From Ruminobacter sp. (GTDB lineage Bacteria > Pseudomonadota > Gammaproteobacteria > Enterobacterales > Succinivibrionaceae), in assembly GCA_017940385.1 (NCBI GenBank), contig JAGAYS010000014.1:1-64000 (forward strand): a stretch of DNA of 64,000 nucleotides. Reading direction: 5' to 3'. Below, one piece after another: positions 37,456-47,038 of this stretch (the first letter of the stretch is position 1; each line of letters opens with the position of its first letter). A model generated the notes under the pieces. That model did no database searches. It saw nothing but the letters and a program-made list of their open reading frames with translations, and had not been told where the DNA came from. A program made the position numbers and the translations under genes.

Positions 37456-38175
37456 TTATTTTATGGCGATAATCGATCCGAAGTTAAAGCACTGGTACCA
37501 TACGGACGCATGGGAGAATCCGCAGGACGTCAGCCTGCTTAAGTGGGTCGGAATGTCATCGGAAATAAGCACGTTTTCAAGAGAGGTTCTTTTCTGGCTT
37601 ATTTCAAGATCGGAGTAACCGTTCGCCTTCTTGAAATCCAGGTGGAGGTCAAACAGCGTGTCCTGAATGGTTTCGTCGGTGAACCTGAATTTTTCGCTAA
37701 GAACAAGAATTCCTCCGGGAACAAGGGCGTCAGCGATTTTTTTCATCAGTGCATTGCGTTTTTCCGGAGCAATGAACTGCAGTACGAAGTTGAGGACAAC
37801 TACGGAGGCTGGTTCAAAATCATAGTCTGTAATGTCTCCGGAGATAACGGTGACCTTTCCGTTTCCCTTATATCCTTTCACGATTTCCCTGGCTCTGGAT
37901 ACCATCGCCTCGGAATTGTCGATGCCGATGACCTCACAGCCCTCGGCTGCATATCTGTTCATTTCTATGCTGCATGCACCGAGACTGCACCCGAGATCAT
38001 ACAGTTTGGTACCGGGTTTTGAGAATTTTGCCGTATACATGCCTATGGCACTGACAATGTTGGAATATCCTGGCACTGATCTTTTAATCATGTCCGGAAA
38101 TACGTTGGCCACAGTGTCATCAAAAGAAAAATCACCGATGCGGTCACGCGGGGCCGCAAAAATATTGTCATGCAT
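37456..38175 (-). CDS. cmoA: Carboxy-SAM synthase CmoA
   Basis: Makes carboxy-S-adenosyl-methionine from SAM and prephenate, the donor used by CmoB. 239 residues, the usual length. Seen: FAAPRDRIGDFSFDDTVANVFPDMI (in parts: RIGDFSFD, VANVFPDM), the SAM motif YDLGCSLGACS (about 59-69), VIGIDNSEAM and VSYIYQ-like region replaced by SHASVWYQCF near the end. The start and length match E. coli CmoA. Confidence 0.95.
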   Translation of the reverse strand: MHDNIFAAPRDRIGDFSFDDTVANVFPDMIKRSVPGYSNIVSAIGMYTAKFSKPGTKLYDLGCSLGACSIEMNRYAAEGCEVIGIDNSEAMVSRAREIVKGYKGNGKVTVISGDITDYDFEPASVVVLNFVLQFIAPEKRNALMKKIADALVPGGILVLSEKFRFTDETIQDTLFDLHLDFKKANGYSDLEISQKRTSLENVLISDDIPTHLSRLTSCGFSHASVWYQCFNFGSIIAIK

Positions 38176-38285
38176 AGTCAGATAGCTTCCATTGTTTAAA
38201 AACCTGCCAATTATAACAGAAATCGGCAGGATGTAACATTCTGACGTTGACGCAGGAACACGGAAGAAAACGCCCGGATTTGCCG

Positions 38286-38837
38286 TCAGATTTCGTGTCT
38301 TCTTCTTTTCAGAAAGGAGATGAAGGCAAGATTCCAGTGGGCGTCATCCTTTACGGCTTTTGTGGTAATCCAGTAGCTGATGAAGTCATTAAGCTCGGAG
38401 AGGTTGTATGAGATGTCACTGAGCCCGCTGAATAGGGCCTGTTCGGAAAACTGCACGGACGGCTGCCAGCCGGCGTGCATGCGATACAGCCTGAATGAAA
38501 TGTCGGATATTCCGCCGTTGAATTTGGCCGGAAGCCGGCAGCGGACACCGTTGTAGTACGGAGTTCCGTCGCTGAGAACGGAAGACGGTCCGTCCTGCGG
38601 TTCAACAAGCCCGGATTCGATGAGTTCCAGTATGTAACCGTTGATTTCCGTGGCATTGGGACTGTATGCCTGACTGCCGTCGCGGTTCAGAATGCTTATG
38701 CATCGGGATGCGGTTACGTAGTCAAGAACGATTTCGCCGTTTTCCGCATAGGTTGAGAGATATACGGCATATATGGTCCTTGACTGCAGATGCATGTATC
38801 CGCTGGTGATTTTTTCAATTTCCCTTGCATTGAGCAT
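38286..38837 (-). CDS. DnaT-like primosomal protein
   Basis: 183 residues. The C-terminal 75 residues resemble the DnaT single-stranded DNA-binding domain: MHAGWQPSVQFSEQALFSGL, then LNDFISYWITTKAVKDDAHWNLAFISFLKR, i.e. W-x-P, a helix, F-I-x-Y-W and a W-N-x-x-F-x-x-F end (quoted in short parts). The N-terminal half has a mixed fold and no clear match. DnaT helps load DnaB at restarted forks. It stands alone here, flanked by cmoA and a long spacer. It could instead be a phage-type replication protein. Confidence 0.6.
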   Translation of the reverse strand: MLNAREIEKITSGYMHLQSRTIYAVYLSTYAENGEIVLDYVTASRCISILNRDGSQAYSPNATEINGYILELIESGLVEPQDGPSSVLSDGTPYYNGVRCRLPAKFNGGISDISFRLYRMHAGWQPSVQFSEQALFSGLSDISYNLSELNDFISYWITTKAVKDDAHWNLAFISFLKRRRHEI

Positions 38838-39344
38838 TGTCCGCTGTTCCTGTATGTGTCGGCGGGGATGTTCGGGAACGGGAAGGTAACTTCGGCCGGG
38901 GTTTCGGCCCGGGGATTCTTTTTCCGATTCCGCGGCATCCGCCGCGCGTGATTTTGTAATTCGTGAAACGAAACTATATCACAAATGAAAAGTCCGTAAA
39001 AAGATCGGGACTTCAAAAAAATTATGCCGCCCGGAAAAAAGGAGAAAACCGACATGAACGTTCCGGCATGAAAATTAATGCGTCAGGAATTCCTATGAAC
39101 ATGCTGTGTTTTTACGGGAGGCGCGTGTTTTGTGTCATGCCGGAGGTTTTCCGGGCTTTTGACGGAAAAGGTTTTTTAAGTGAAAAAATTTATCTGTGAA
39201 CCAAAAAAAATAGGATAAAAGTGTGATTAATGATTTATAATTTCAGCCGGTAAAGAAAGAACAGATTTAATTTTTTCTCAGGGTGTCGAGAGCCTCTCCG
39301 GCATACTGCGGGAAAGTTTTTACAAGATTGAGGACGGATTATCT
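38838..39344. other. Gene-free spacer between dnaT-like and nifU, 507 bp
   Basis: No supported gene. GC-rich self-complementary runs occur near 38893-38946 (for example CGCGGC-ATC-CGCCGCG at 38931-38946), not followed by T-runs. The last 150 bp before nifU are AT-rich and probably hold its promoter; an IscR-type site could not be recognised. Confidence 0.5.
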
Positions 39345-40268
39345 ATGTGGGATTATTCAGAGAAGGTTAAGGATCACTTCTTCCATCCAAGAAATGCCAA
39401 GGTCGTTGAGGATGCGAACGCAATCGGTGATGTCGGTTCAATTTCATGCGGTGACGCACTGCGTCTTATGCTGAAAATCAATCCTGAAACCGAAGTGATT
39501 GAGGATGCGGGGTTCCAGACCTTTGGATGCGGCAGTGCCATTGCTTCATCTTCTGCTCTTACCGAAATGATAATCGGCAAGACCATTGACGATGCTTTAA
39601 AGATTACCAATCAGGACGTGGCTGATTTCCTTGACGGTCTTCCTCCGGAAAAGATGCACTGTTCCGTAATGGGCAGGGAAGCGCTGGAAGCGGCCGTTGC
39701 ACAGTACAAGGGGGAGGAATACGTCCATGACAACGAAGATTCTCCTCTCATCTGCAAATGCTTCGGCATTGATGAAGCCAAGATTGTAAGAGCCATAAAG
39801 GAAAACAATCTCAAGACGGTTCAGGACGTGACCAACTATACCAAGGCCGGCGGTGCCTGCGGCTCATGCATCGAGAAGATTGAGGATGTTCTCAACAGAA
39901 CACTGGCGGAAATGGAAGGTGATGCCTACTACAAGAACCAGTGTGAACATGTTCATTCCCATGCTGAGGAAAAGGAAATAGCCGTTCAGACCCCTGCGTC
40001 TGATGAAAATGTTCCTGAAAATGAAGCTGTTCCTTTCTATCAGGCAGTGGTGGACATTATTGAAAGAATGAAGCCAGCCCTGGCTCAGGACGGCGGCGAC
40101 GTCGTGCTCAAGAGGGTTACGCCTGACCGCGTTGAGGTGGAACTTTCAGGCGCCTGCACGGGCTGTATGATGACCGACATGACACTGTCATGGATTCAGC
40201 AGCAGATTATGGAAGCAATCGGTGAATACATTCAGGTTGTGAACGTGGGTACTTCATCTCATCACTAA
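39345..40268 (+). CDS. nifU: NifU Fe-S scaffold, full three-domain form
   Basis: Scaffold that builds Fe-S clusters with NifS. 307 residues in three domains: IscU-like (1-125; [20 protein letters not shown] and MHCSVMG supply the cluster cysteines), Fer2_BFD-like [2Fe-2S] domain (about 135-180; ICKCFGI and [11 protein letters not shown]), a His/Glu-rich linker (about 200-230), and a NifU C-terminal domain (about 235-300; [11 protein letters not shown] with CxxC). The full architecture is that of diazotrophs and of Campylobacterota, not the separate IscU of most gammaproteobacteria. nifS follows after 12 nt. Confidence 0.95.
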   Translation: MWDYSEKVKDHFFHPRNAKVVEDANAIGDVGSISCGDALRLMLKINPETEVIEDAGFQTFGCGSAIASSSALTEMIIGKTIDDALKITNQDVADFLDGLPPEKMHCSVMGREALEAAVAQYKGEEYVHDNEDSPLICKCFGIDEAKIVRAIKENNLKTVQDVTNYTKAGGACGSCIEKIEDVLNRTLAEMEGDAYYKNQCEHVHSHAEEKEIAVQTPASDENVPENEAVPFYQAVVDIIERMKPALAQDGGDVVLKRVTPDRVEVELSGACTGCMMTDMTLSWIQQQIMEAIGEYIQVVNVGTSSHH

Positions 40269-40280
40269 ACAGAGGCGTTT

Positions 40281-41504
40281 ATGACAGATACTAAAGTTCA
40301 GGGAATTTATTTAGACAATAATGCCACCACCAAAACGGATCCTCTGGTTTACAATGCCATGATTCCGTTCTTCACCGAATACTACGGCAATCCAAGTTCC
40401 ATGCATGATTTCGGTGAACCCGTACGTCATGCAATAGACAGAGCCAGACATCAGGTAGCCGAGTTTCTCGGTGCCGAACATGATGATGAAATCATTTTTA
40501 CTTCATGTGCTACCGAATCTGACAATACGGCTCTCTGGAGTGCACTCAATGCCATGCCGGAACGTCGTGAGGTGATTACTACCGCTGTGGAACATCCAGC
40601 AATTCTTGATACCTGTGCCACTTTGGAGAAGAAAGGCTACAAGGTTCATTATCTCGGCGTTGACGGCAGGGGACGTCTCGATCTTGACGAATACCGCAGA
40701 CTTCTGTCTGATAAGACAGCCATCGTTTCCATAATGTGGGCCAACAATGAAACCGGCACCATTTTCCCTGTTGAACAGATGGCGGAAATGGCCAAGGAAG
40801 TCGGTGCTCAGTTCCATACCGACGGCGTGCAGGCTGCAGGTAAGATTGACATAGATCTCAAGCGTACCAAGATTGACATGCTGAGCTTCAGCGGTCACAA
40901 GATTCATGCACCGAAGGGTATCGGTGTTCTTTACCTTCGCCGCGGAACAAGATTCCGTTCGTTCATGCACGGCGGTCATCAGGAACGCGGCCGCAGAGCC
41001 GGTACCGAAAACGCTCCATACATTGTAGGGCTCGGTGTAGCGTGCGAACTTGCAAAGATGCATCTGCCTATGATGAATGATACCGTGAAGGAACTCAGGG
41101 ATCGTCTGCAGTACGGAATTCTTAAGGCTGTTCCGAACTGCTTTGTTACCGGTGACGTGGAGAACAGAACTGCCAATACCGTAAACATCGCGTTCGAATA
41201 CGTTGAAGGCGAAAGCATTCTGCTCAAGCTTAACGAATATGGCATTGCCGCCACCAGCGGCAGTGCATGTACCAGCGGTTCACTGGAGCCTTCACACGTA
41301 ATGAGGGCCATGAAGATTCCATTCACTTCCGCTCATGGTACGGTAAGATTCAGCTTAAGCCGTTTTACCAGGGAAGCTGAAATCGACAGAGTGATCGAGG
41401 TGCTTCCTGGAATCATCAGCGAGCTCCGTTCATATTCACCTTACTGGCAGCAGAACAAGCCTTCCATGGGTGAATTTGATCCTGATTACAAGGGAACCCT
41501 GTAA
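40281..41504 (+). CDS. nifS: Cysteine desulfurase NifS
   Basis: PLP enzyme that supplies sulfur to NifU. 407 residues. Starts YLDNNATTKTDP, with the His that stacks PLP in TTAVEHPAI, the PLP-lysine in FSGHKIHAPKGIG and the catalytic Cys in GSACTSGSLEPSHVM. The short spacing from nifU and GAGG site indicate one operon. A terminator follows. The C-terminus (SPYWQQNKPSMGEFDP) is slightly longer than in IscS. Confidence 0.95.
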   Translation: MTDTKVQGIYLDNNATTKTDPLVYNAMIPFFTEYYGNPSSMHDFGEPVRHAIDRARHQVAEFLGAEHDDEIIFTSCATESDNTALWSALNAMPERREVITTAVEHPAILDTCATLEKKGYKVHYLGVDGRGRLDLDEYRRLLSDKTAIVSIMWANNETGTIFPVEQMAEMAKEVGAQFHTDGVQAAGKIDIDLKRTKIDMLSFSGHKIHAPKGIGVLYLRRGTRFRSFMHGGHQERGRRAGTENAPYIVGLGVACELAKMHLPMMNDTVKELRDRLQYGILKAVPNCFVTGDVENRTANTVNIAFEYVEGESILLKLNEYGIAATSGSACTSGSLEPSHVMRAMKIPFTSAHGTVRFSLSRFTREAEIDRVIEVLPGIISELRSYSPYWQQNKPSMGEFDPDYKGTL

Positions 41505-41524
41505 TTACGATACGTTACTGAATA

Positions 41525-41566
41525 AGACCGGTGAAGGGGGTAATGTTCCCTGCACCGGTTTTTTGT
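41525..41566 (+). terminator. Terminator after nifS
   Basis: ACCGGTG pairs with CACCGGT with inner GGG/CCC pairs, followed by TTTTTTG. Confidence 0.8.
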
Positions 41567-41582
41567 ATTAAGGAATACTCGG

Positions 41583-42158
41583 ATGACAGACAGCAGAGAT
41601 ACCGGAACCAGCCTTTCTGATGAAACCCCGCTGCCTAGGGAAGGCGACGGGGCTGATGAATATTTTATGCGTGAGGCCATGAAGGAGGCGGAAAAAGCCG
41701 CGGCACTGGGAGAGGTGCCAGTCGGAGCCGTTATGGTTTCCGGAAACGTGATTATCGCCAGAGGGCATAATCACATGATAAGCTCCAATGACCCGTCGGC
41801 TCATGCGGAAATTATGGCAATACGCGCTGCAGGCCGTGTCATTGGCAACTACCGCATGACTGATACCGTCCTTTATGTTACCCTCGAACCCTGCATCATG
41901 TGTTCCGGAGCCATTATCCATGCCAGAATCGGCAGGGTGGTATATGGCGCAAGGGACTACAAGACCGGCGGTGACGTCTCCGTATTCAACATACTGCAGG
42001 ATTTAAGACACAATCATCATCCTGTGGTCGTCGGAGGCGTGCTTGAGGAAGAGTGCAGTTCCATGATTTCAGCTTTTTTTGCGGGCAGAAGAGCTCAGAA
42101 AAAACAGGAGAAGCTGGAGAAAAGACAGACTGAGTCCGGAGCTTCGACTGAGGACTGA
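41583..42158 (+). CDS. tadA: tRNA-specific adenosine deaminase TadA
   Basis: Makes inosine at position 34 of tRNA-Arg(ACG). 191 residues, with an N-terminal extension of about 24 and a basic C-terminal tail. The deaminase motifs are HAEIMAIRAA (zinc His and catalytic Glu) and PCIMCSGAI (zinc Cys pair); RIGRVVYGARDYKTG is typical of TadA. The ATG sits 17 nt after the nifS terminator. Confidence 0.95.
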   Translation: MTDSRDTGTSLSDETPLPREGDGADEYFMREAMKEAEKAAALGEVPVGAVMVSGNVIIARGHNHMISSNDPSAHAEIMAIRAAGRVIGNYRMTDTVLYVTLEPCIMCSGAIIHARIGRVVYGARDYKTGGDVSVFNILQDLRHNHHPVVVGGVLEEECSSMISAFFAGRRAQKKQEKLEKRQTESGASTED

Positions 42159-42305
42159 TAAATTTCTTACGTCAATGCGTATCCCTGCATCGAGTGAACA
42201 CGAGTACTTAAAGATTATGCCCAGGTGGCATGACAATAATCGGGGAACTGAATTATTTTCGCCGGTGGTCAGTTACGGTGAGTAAGTGTGATTCGTTCAT
42301 GAAAA

Positions 42306-42338
42306 AGAAAACCTTTAACGTGCCGTTAAAGGTTTTCT
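42306..42338. terminator. Bidirectional terminator between tadA and sstT
   Basis: AGAAAACCTTTAACG pairs perfectly with CGTTAAAGGTTTTCT around TGC; the A/T-rich ends serve both convergent genes. Confidence 0.8.
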
Positions 42339-42397
42339 GAAATTATGCCGTTTCATGTACGGAGGTCATGCCGTCGGCCGTCTCCGTTTCTGCGGCT

Positions 42398-43732
42398 TTA
42401 TTCAGGTTTGTCGGAACCGTTTGCGGTTGCCTGAAGAGCCTTCTTGATTGCGTTTTCGTTCTCTTCGCGGATTCTTACGCGCTTTGCGTTGATGATGTTG
42501 TCAACAAGTTCAGATGAGTTGTTCTTGTGACGTTCATCTATGGCAAGGGTAAAGAGAAGGTCCGATGAACTGTTAAGAACGGTTGTGGTTGATGTTCTGA
42601 TGAACGAAATCATGATGTTGATTTCGATGATTTTGAGAATCATGTCATCAGGTACGTTCAGAATACGGCAGGCAATCGGAATAAGCACTATTGAGCCGTT
42701 AGGAACGCCGGCGGTACATATTGAGGCTATAACAGATACAATGCCGAGTTCCAGATACTGCATCATTGTGATGTCGGCATCAGGGTTGAAGCTGTACAGA
42801 GCTGTGAGAGCCAGCATGTTGATGGTGATGATTGAGCCCGGCTTGTGAATGCTTGCACCGAGCGGTATTGATATGGTACTGAGCTGCTTGGTCACATTCT
42901 TTTCATCGGCAATCTGCTGGTTAACAGGAATGTTGGCGGCGGAGCTGCATGTGAAGAAGGAGTAAAGAATACTCTTTTCCAGGGCAGGGAAGTGCTTGAA
43001 TGCGTTTGTTCCCGTCATGAGGAAGACAAGAAGCGGGTTGACGATAAAGAATGTAACGGCAGAAATGGCCAGGAACAGAATAATAATGTCCTTGAAGTTG
43101 ATGCTGAAGTTTTCGGTTGTTTCCACCATGTCATGGAACATCAGACCCATTACACCGATAGGTGCAAGTTCAAGAATGAGTTTGGTAATCTTGGTCATAA
43201 CTTCTGCAAGGTCGGCTACCAGCTGTTTGGTCGTCTGTTCTGACTGACGGATGAAAAAACCGAAAACGGCAGACCAGATGAGAATTGACAGATATCTGCC
43301 TTCAACAAGAGCTTCCACAGGATTGTAGATGATTTCATTTACGAAAGTCGAGAGCAGAGACTGATCGCCAACGTCAACGATATTCGGGGTAATATCATGC
43401 GTAGAAATGTGAATCCTGTACAGGGAGCAGACTATTATTGATAATGCCGAAGCAATGAAGGCACTGGTGAAAAACATCAGTATAAGGCGCTTGAGTCCGT
43501 AGGTGGTTCCTTTGTCATCGCCGATGTGTGAATGTACTATGGCGTTGGTAAGCAGAATGAAAACCAAAATCGGAGCCACTGATTTGAGGGCTGTGACAAA
43601 CAGATACCCCAGTTTTTCCATCCACATGAACTGTTCCGGGCACAGCAGTCCCAGCATGCCGCCTATAAAAAGACCGAGAACCAGTCTTATGACAAGCGGT
43701 GTTTTTTTGTACACGGCTAGTATTGAATTCAT
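42398..43732 (-). CDS. sstT: Serine/threonine:sodium symporter SstT
   Basis: Dicarboxylate/amino acid:cation symporter family, about 444 residues. Closest features are those of SstT: LFVTALKSVAPILVF, NPVEALVEGRYLSILIW, LAPIGVMGLM and YSFFTCSSAANIPVN, with the STxLG-like ISIPLGASIHKPG and the ending LNSSSDLLFTLA. It should import serine and threonine with sodium. The ATG at 43732 (AAAGGA upstream) is chosen over an in-frame start 15 codons earlier. The C-terminal 45 residues are charged and longer than in E. coli (414). Confidence 0.88.
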   Translation of the reverse strand: MNSILAVYKKTPLVIRLVLGLFIGGMLGLLCPEQFMWMEKLGYLFVTALKSVAPILVFILLTNAIVHSHIGDDKGTTYGLKRLILMFFTSAFIASALSIIVCSLYRIHISTHDITPNIVDVGDQSLLSTFVNEIIYNPVEALVEGRYLSILIWSAVFGFFIRQSEQTTKQLVADLAEVMTKITKLILELAPIGVMGLMFHDMVETTENFSINFKDIIILFLAISAVTFFIVNPLLVFLMTGTNAFKHFPALEKSILYSFFTCSSAANIPVNQQIADEKNVTKQLSTISIPLGASIHKPGSIITINMLALTALYSFNPDADITMMQYLELGIVSVIASICTAGVPNGSIVLIPIACRILNVPDDMILKIIEINIMISFIRTSTTTVLNSSSDLLFTLAIDERHKNNSSELVDNIINAKRVRIREENENAIKKALQATANGSDKPE

Positions 43733-44319
43733 ATTCCAATCCTTTAACGTACGGATGCTCCGGTTATGTTTACGCATCCGTTATATTCTTTATGTTTATG
43801 TGATAATCCTACCGGAAATGTGAGAGTGAAAAGCATAAAAACTGTTCCGACTCTCCATTATTGTCCTAAAAATGATAGCACATGATATTTTTTGAACTGT
43901 GTGAGGTATCTTTCAATAAAAGTTACATGATTTAACTTATTTTATCTTTTGTTACGCAGTTATCGTTTTTCAGTGTGAAGCGCTTTTCATCCGGTGATGC
44001 CGGGATAACTTAATTTGCCGTAACCATGCGGAAATATATTCATAAACTCCCCGGTGTTCGCAACGTCATTTAACCTGCTGGGGCATGCCTGACCGATGGA
44101 TGTTTTTCTTAACGGAAGGTGTCGGAGAAGGTAATGTTGACCGGGTGCATGTTTTTGGTTGGTTAATAATTGATCATTAGAACTAAAAATAATGACGTCA
44201 GTCTTAATTTAAAACCCGGTCTCCGGTCATAAATCACAAATTGAGTGCATCTGTGGTTTTATTGAATTATAATAGGTGAAATTTTTAAGATTTGTTTACG
44301 AATTTGACAAGGTTGTTTA
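43733..44319. other. Gene-free spacer between sstT and accD, 587 bp
   Basis: No supported gene. Divergent promoters are expected. TATAAT occurs at 44268-44273, about 50 nt before accD, but the best -35 (TTGAGT at 44241) is 21 nt away. No hairpin with a T-run was seen. Confidence 0.5.
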
Positions 44320-45198
44320 ATGAGCTGGCTTGAAAAAATTATAAGTCCAAGTAAGGAAAAGGCTGTTCGCCATAATATTCCTGAAGGTATCTGGACTAAA
44401 TGTGAATCTTGCGATCAGATGGTCTACCGTGCTGAACTTGAAAGAAATCTGAATGTCTGTCCGAAGTGCGGACACCACCAGAGAATAGCTGCCAGGGAAA
44501 GAATCTTAAGATTCCTTGATAATGGAGAACTCATCGAGATAGGTGAGAATCTTGAACCTAAAGACATTCTTAAATTCAAGGATACCAAGCGCTATAAGGA
44601 TCGTATCAGTGCCGCTCAGAAGACCACCAACGAAAAGGATGCCCTTGTTGTAATCAAGGGAAATCTTAAAGGTCTTCCGGTTGTGTGTGCTGCTTTTGAA
44701 TTCTCTTTCATGGGCGGTTCAATGGGGTCCGTTGTCGGTGCCCGTTTTGTAAAGGCCGTTGAAGAATGTCTTAATGAAAATCGTGCCCTTATCTGTTTTG
44801 CCACTTCAGGCGGTGCGCGTATGCAGGAATCTCTGTTCTCCTTAATGCAGATGGCAAAGACTTCAGCCGCACTTCAGAAACTTTCCGAAGCAGGCATTCC
44901 GTTCATCAGCGTGCTCACCAACCCTACAATGGGCGGTGTAAGTGCGTCACTGGCAATGCTCGGTGACATTAATGTTGCCGAACCTAAGGCATTAATCGGC
45001 TTTGCAGGTCCGCGCGTTATCGAACAGACAGTTCGCGAAAAGCTTCCTGAAGGCTTCCAGAGATCTGAATTCCTTCTTAAGAAGGGGGCGATTGACATGA
45101 TTATCGACAGACGTGAAATGCGTGACCGTCTGGCCAACATCATTTCAATTCTTATGAAGGTTAACAGCAGGGAAGAAAAGGCGGAAGACAGAAAGTAA
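44320..45198 (+). CDS. accD: Acetyl-CoA carboxylase carboxyltransferase subunit beta
   Basis: Beta half of the carboxyltransferase that makes malonyl-CoA for fatty acid synthesis. 292 residues. The N-terminal zinc ribbon [13 protein letters not shown]...CPKCGHH uses CxxC pairs, then the crotonase-like core has [27 protein letters not shown] and [11 protein letters not shown]. The length is slightly below E. coli (304). It begins the conserved accD-folC-dedD order, although a terminator lies after it. Confidence 0.96.
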   Translation: MSWLEKIISPSKEKAVRHNIPEGIWTKCESCDQMVYRAELERNLNVCPKCGHHQRIAARERILRFLDNGELIEIGENLEPKDILKFKDTKRYKDRISAAQKTTNEKDALVVIKGNLKGLPVVCAAFEFSFMGGSMGSVVGARFVKAVEECLNENRALICFATSGGARMQESLFSLMQMAKTSAALQKLSEAGIPFISVLTNPTMGGVSASLAMLGDINVAEPKALIGFAGPRVIEQTVREKLPEGFQRSEFLLKKGAIDMIIDRREMRDRLANIISILMKVNSREEKAEDRK

Positions 45199-45229
45199 CT
45201 TCCTTCCCGGATACTTACTCTTTTTTATT

Positions 45230-45265
45230 ACGGACACCGCTCATCAGGCGGTGTCCGTTTTATTT
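45230..45265 (+). terminator. Terminator after accD
   Basis: ACGGACACCGC pairs with GCGGTGTCCGT around a 7-nt loop, followed by TTTATTT. Confidence 0.8.
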
Positions 45266-45484
45266 GGGCTTTTCGGAATAGTGAGGAATCCCAAAGCTTC
45301 GTGAAAACCCGGAATGACATGCGTCGGTGTCAATCCTGACCAGTGTTTTTTGGTTGTAATAAGTGGCGTCTAGCTGTATATTGTTTCCGCATAATACATG
45401 GATATTCATGAGTCCGTCACGTACCGCACGGCTTTAGGCATGCCTCGGTAAACGGAGTGACGGACGCTTTCGGAGATTATAAAA

Positions 45485-46792
45485 ATGAGCAGTACGGATC
45501 TTAATTCCAGACCTTGCGATCTGGCTTCCTGGGAGAATTATCTTAACGGTATTAATCCTAACATCATTGAACTGGGGCTCGACAGAGTCAGAAAGGTTGC
45601 CGCCTTTATGGGAGTCGACAGTTTCCCGGACAGCAGGATTGTTACGGTAGCAGGAACAAACGGCAAGGGATCCACAGCGTCAATGCTGGCTTCGGCCCTT
45701 ACCGCATCCGGTATAAGCTGCGGTCTTTACACGTCTCCTCATATCCTTAATTTCAACGAAAGAATCTCCGTAAACGGTGTGAATGCCGACGAAAAATTAC
45801 TGTGCGAGGCTTTTTCCGCAGTTTATGATGCGGTGACGGAGACGGGTATTCATCTTACCTTCTTTGAATATACGACTCTGGCCGCTTTCTGGCTTTTCAG
45901 AAAAAACGAATGTCGGGTGCTGGTGCTTGAGGTCGGTCTGGGCGGACGTCTTGATGCCGTAAACATTCTTGACTGTGACATTGCGGTAATTCCGAGTATC
46001 GGCCGGGATCACTGTGCGCTTCTGGGTAACACCGAGGCTGAAATAGCCTTTGAAAAGGCAGGGATCATAAAGACTTCGACCCGGAATGTCCTTCTAGGAT
46101 ACTTAAGCGGTGAGGCTTTCGGAACAATTGTTTCCGAGGCGTCAAAGAGAGGTCTTTCAGACACTGCGATTTATTCCCTTGAAAAGGAAATTGCCGTTGA
46201 ATATACGGATGCCACCCATTTTAACCTCAGGGCGCCTTTTACGGTGAACGGAGTTCATGTTCCTGCTCTTCCTCTTATCAATGCGCCTCTGTCCCTCACC
46301 GCGGCTCTTCTGATTATTCAGATGCTCGGTGAAAAACCTGATTATGAAAAGCTTCTTGAAGGTATCAGAACCACCAGACTGCACGGCCGTGTTGAGATTA
46401 TTTCCGAGAATCCAACCGTTATTCTGGACGTGGCGCATAATCCGCCTGCCATGCGCTATCTCGCCTCAATGCTGCGACAGCGCGGCGACAGGGTAAGGTA
46501 TGCCGTCATAGGCATGCTCAAGGATAAGGATATATTCAGTTCGCTCAGCGAGCTTAAGGGAACATTTGACAGAATATTCGTATGCTCGCTTCCCGGTGAA
46601 AGAGGTTCAACAGCCGAACACGTAAGGGAAAATCTCTTAAGAACCGGAATGGAGCCTGAGAAGGTTGAGACTTTCGACACGGCATATGAGGCTTACGTCA
46701 GGGCCGTAAGCCTTCTTCCTGAAGACGCGGAACTGGTGGTATGCGGTTCCTTCGTTACGGCCGAGGAGCTTTTAAGAAAGCTTAATGCTTAA
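45485..46792 (+). CDS. folC: Bifunctional folylpolyglutamate/dihydrofolate synthase
   Basis: Adds glutamate to dihydropteroate and to folates, an essential folate step. 435 residues. Mur-ligase-like fold: ATP loop VAGTNGKGSTASML (about 56-69), TSPHILNFNERI, LEVGLGGRLDAVNI and LDVAHNPPAM at the C-terminal domain start. It sits between accD and dedD, as in E. coli. Confidence 0.95.
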   Translation: MSSTDLNSRPCDLASWENYLNGINPNIIELGLDRVRKVAAFMGVDSFPDSRIVTVAGTNGKGSTASMLASALTASGISCGLYTSPHILNFNERISVNGVNADEKLLCEAFSAVYDAVTETGIHLTFFEYTTLAAFWLFRKNECRVLVLEVGLGGRLDAVNILDCDIAVIPSIGRDHCALLGNTEAEIAFEKAGIIKTSTRNVLLGYLSGEAFGTIVSEASKRGLSDTAIYSLEKEIAVEYTDATHFNLRAPFTVNGVHVPALPLINAPLSLTAALLIIQMLGEKPDYEKLLEGIRTTRLHGRVEIISENPTVILDVAHNPPAMRYLASMLRQRGDRVRYAVIGMLKDKDIFSSLSELKGTFDRIFVCSLPGERGSTAEHVRENLLRTGMEPEKVETFDTAYEAYVRAVSLLPEDAELVVCGSFVTAEELLRKLNA

Positions 46793-47038
46793 TCGGGAGT
46801 TTTAAGAAACGTCGCATGCAGGTATCCGGTGCTTCCGGTGATTAAGATGATGGTGTTTTTTCAGGCATAAACTTCGTGAACCGGCTGCATGTGATTAATT
46901 ATGCCGTAAAAACGTTTTTTTGTTTTTGCGGTAATGATTTTTTAACATATTTCTGATTTAATATATAAATAAAGATAATACTGCCGCCCAAGAGCAGTAA
47001 CTAAGACAGACATACATATTGCATAAGAGTACTAAAAA

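Noticed and set aside
36704-37618. Plus-strand frame of 304 codons across cmoB and cmoA
   Set aside because: Antisense shadow of two well-supported genes and their spacer.
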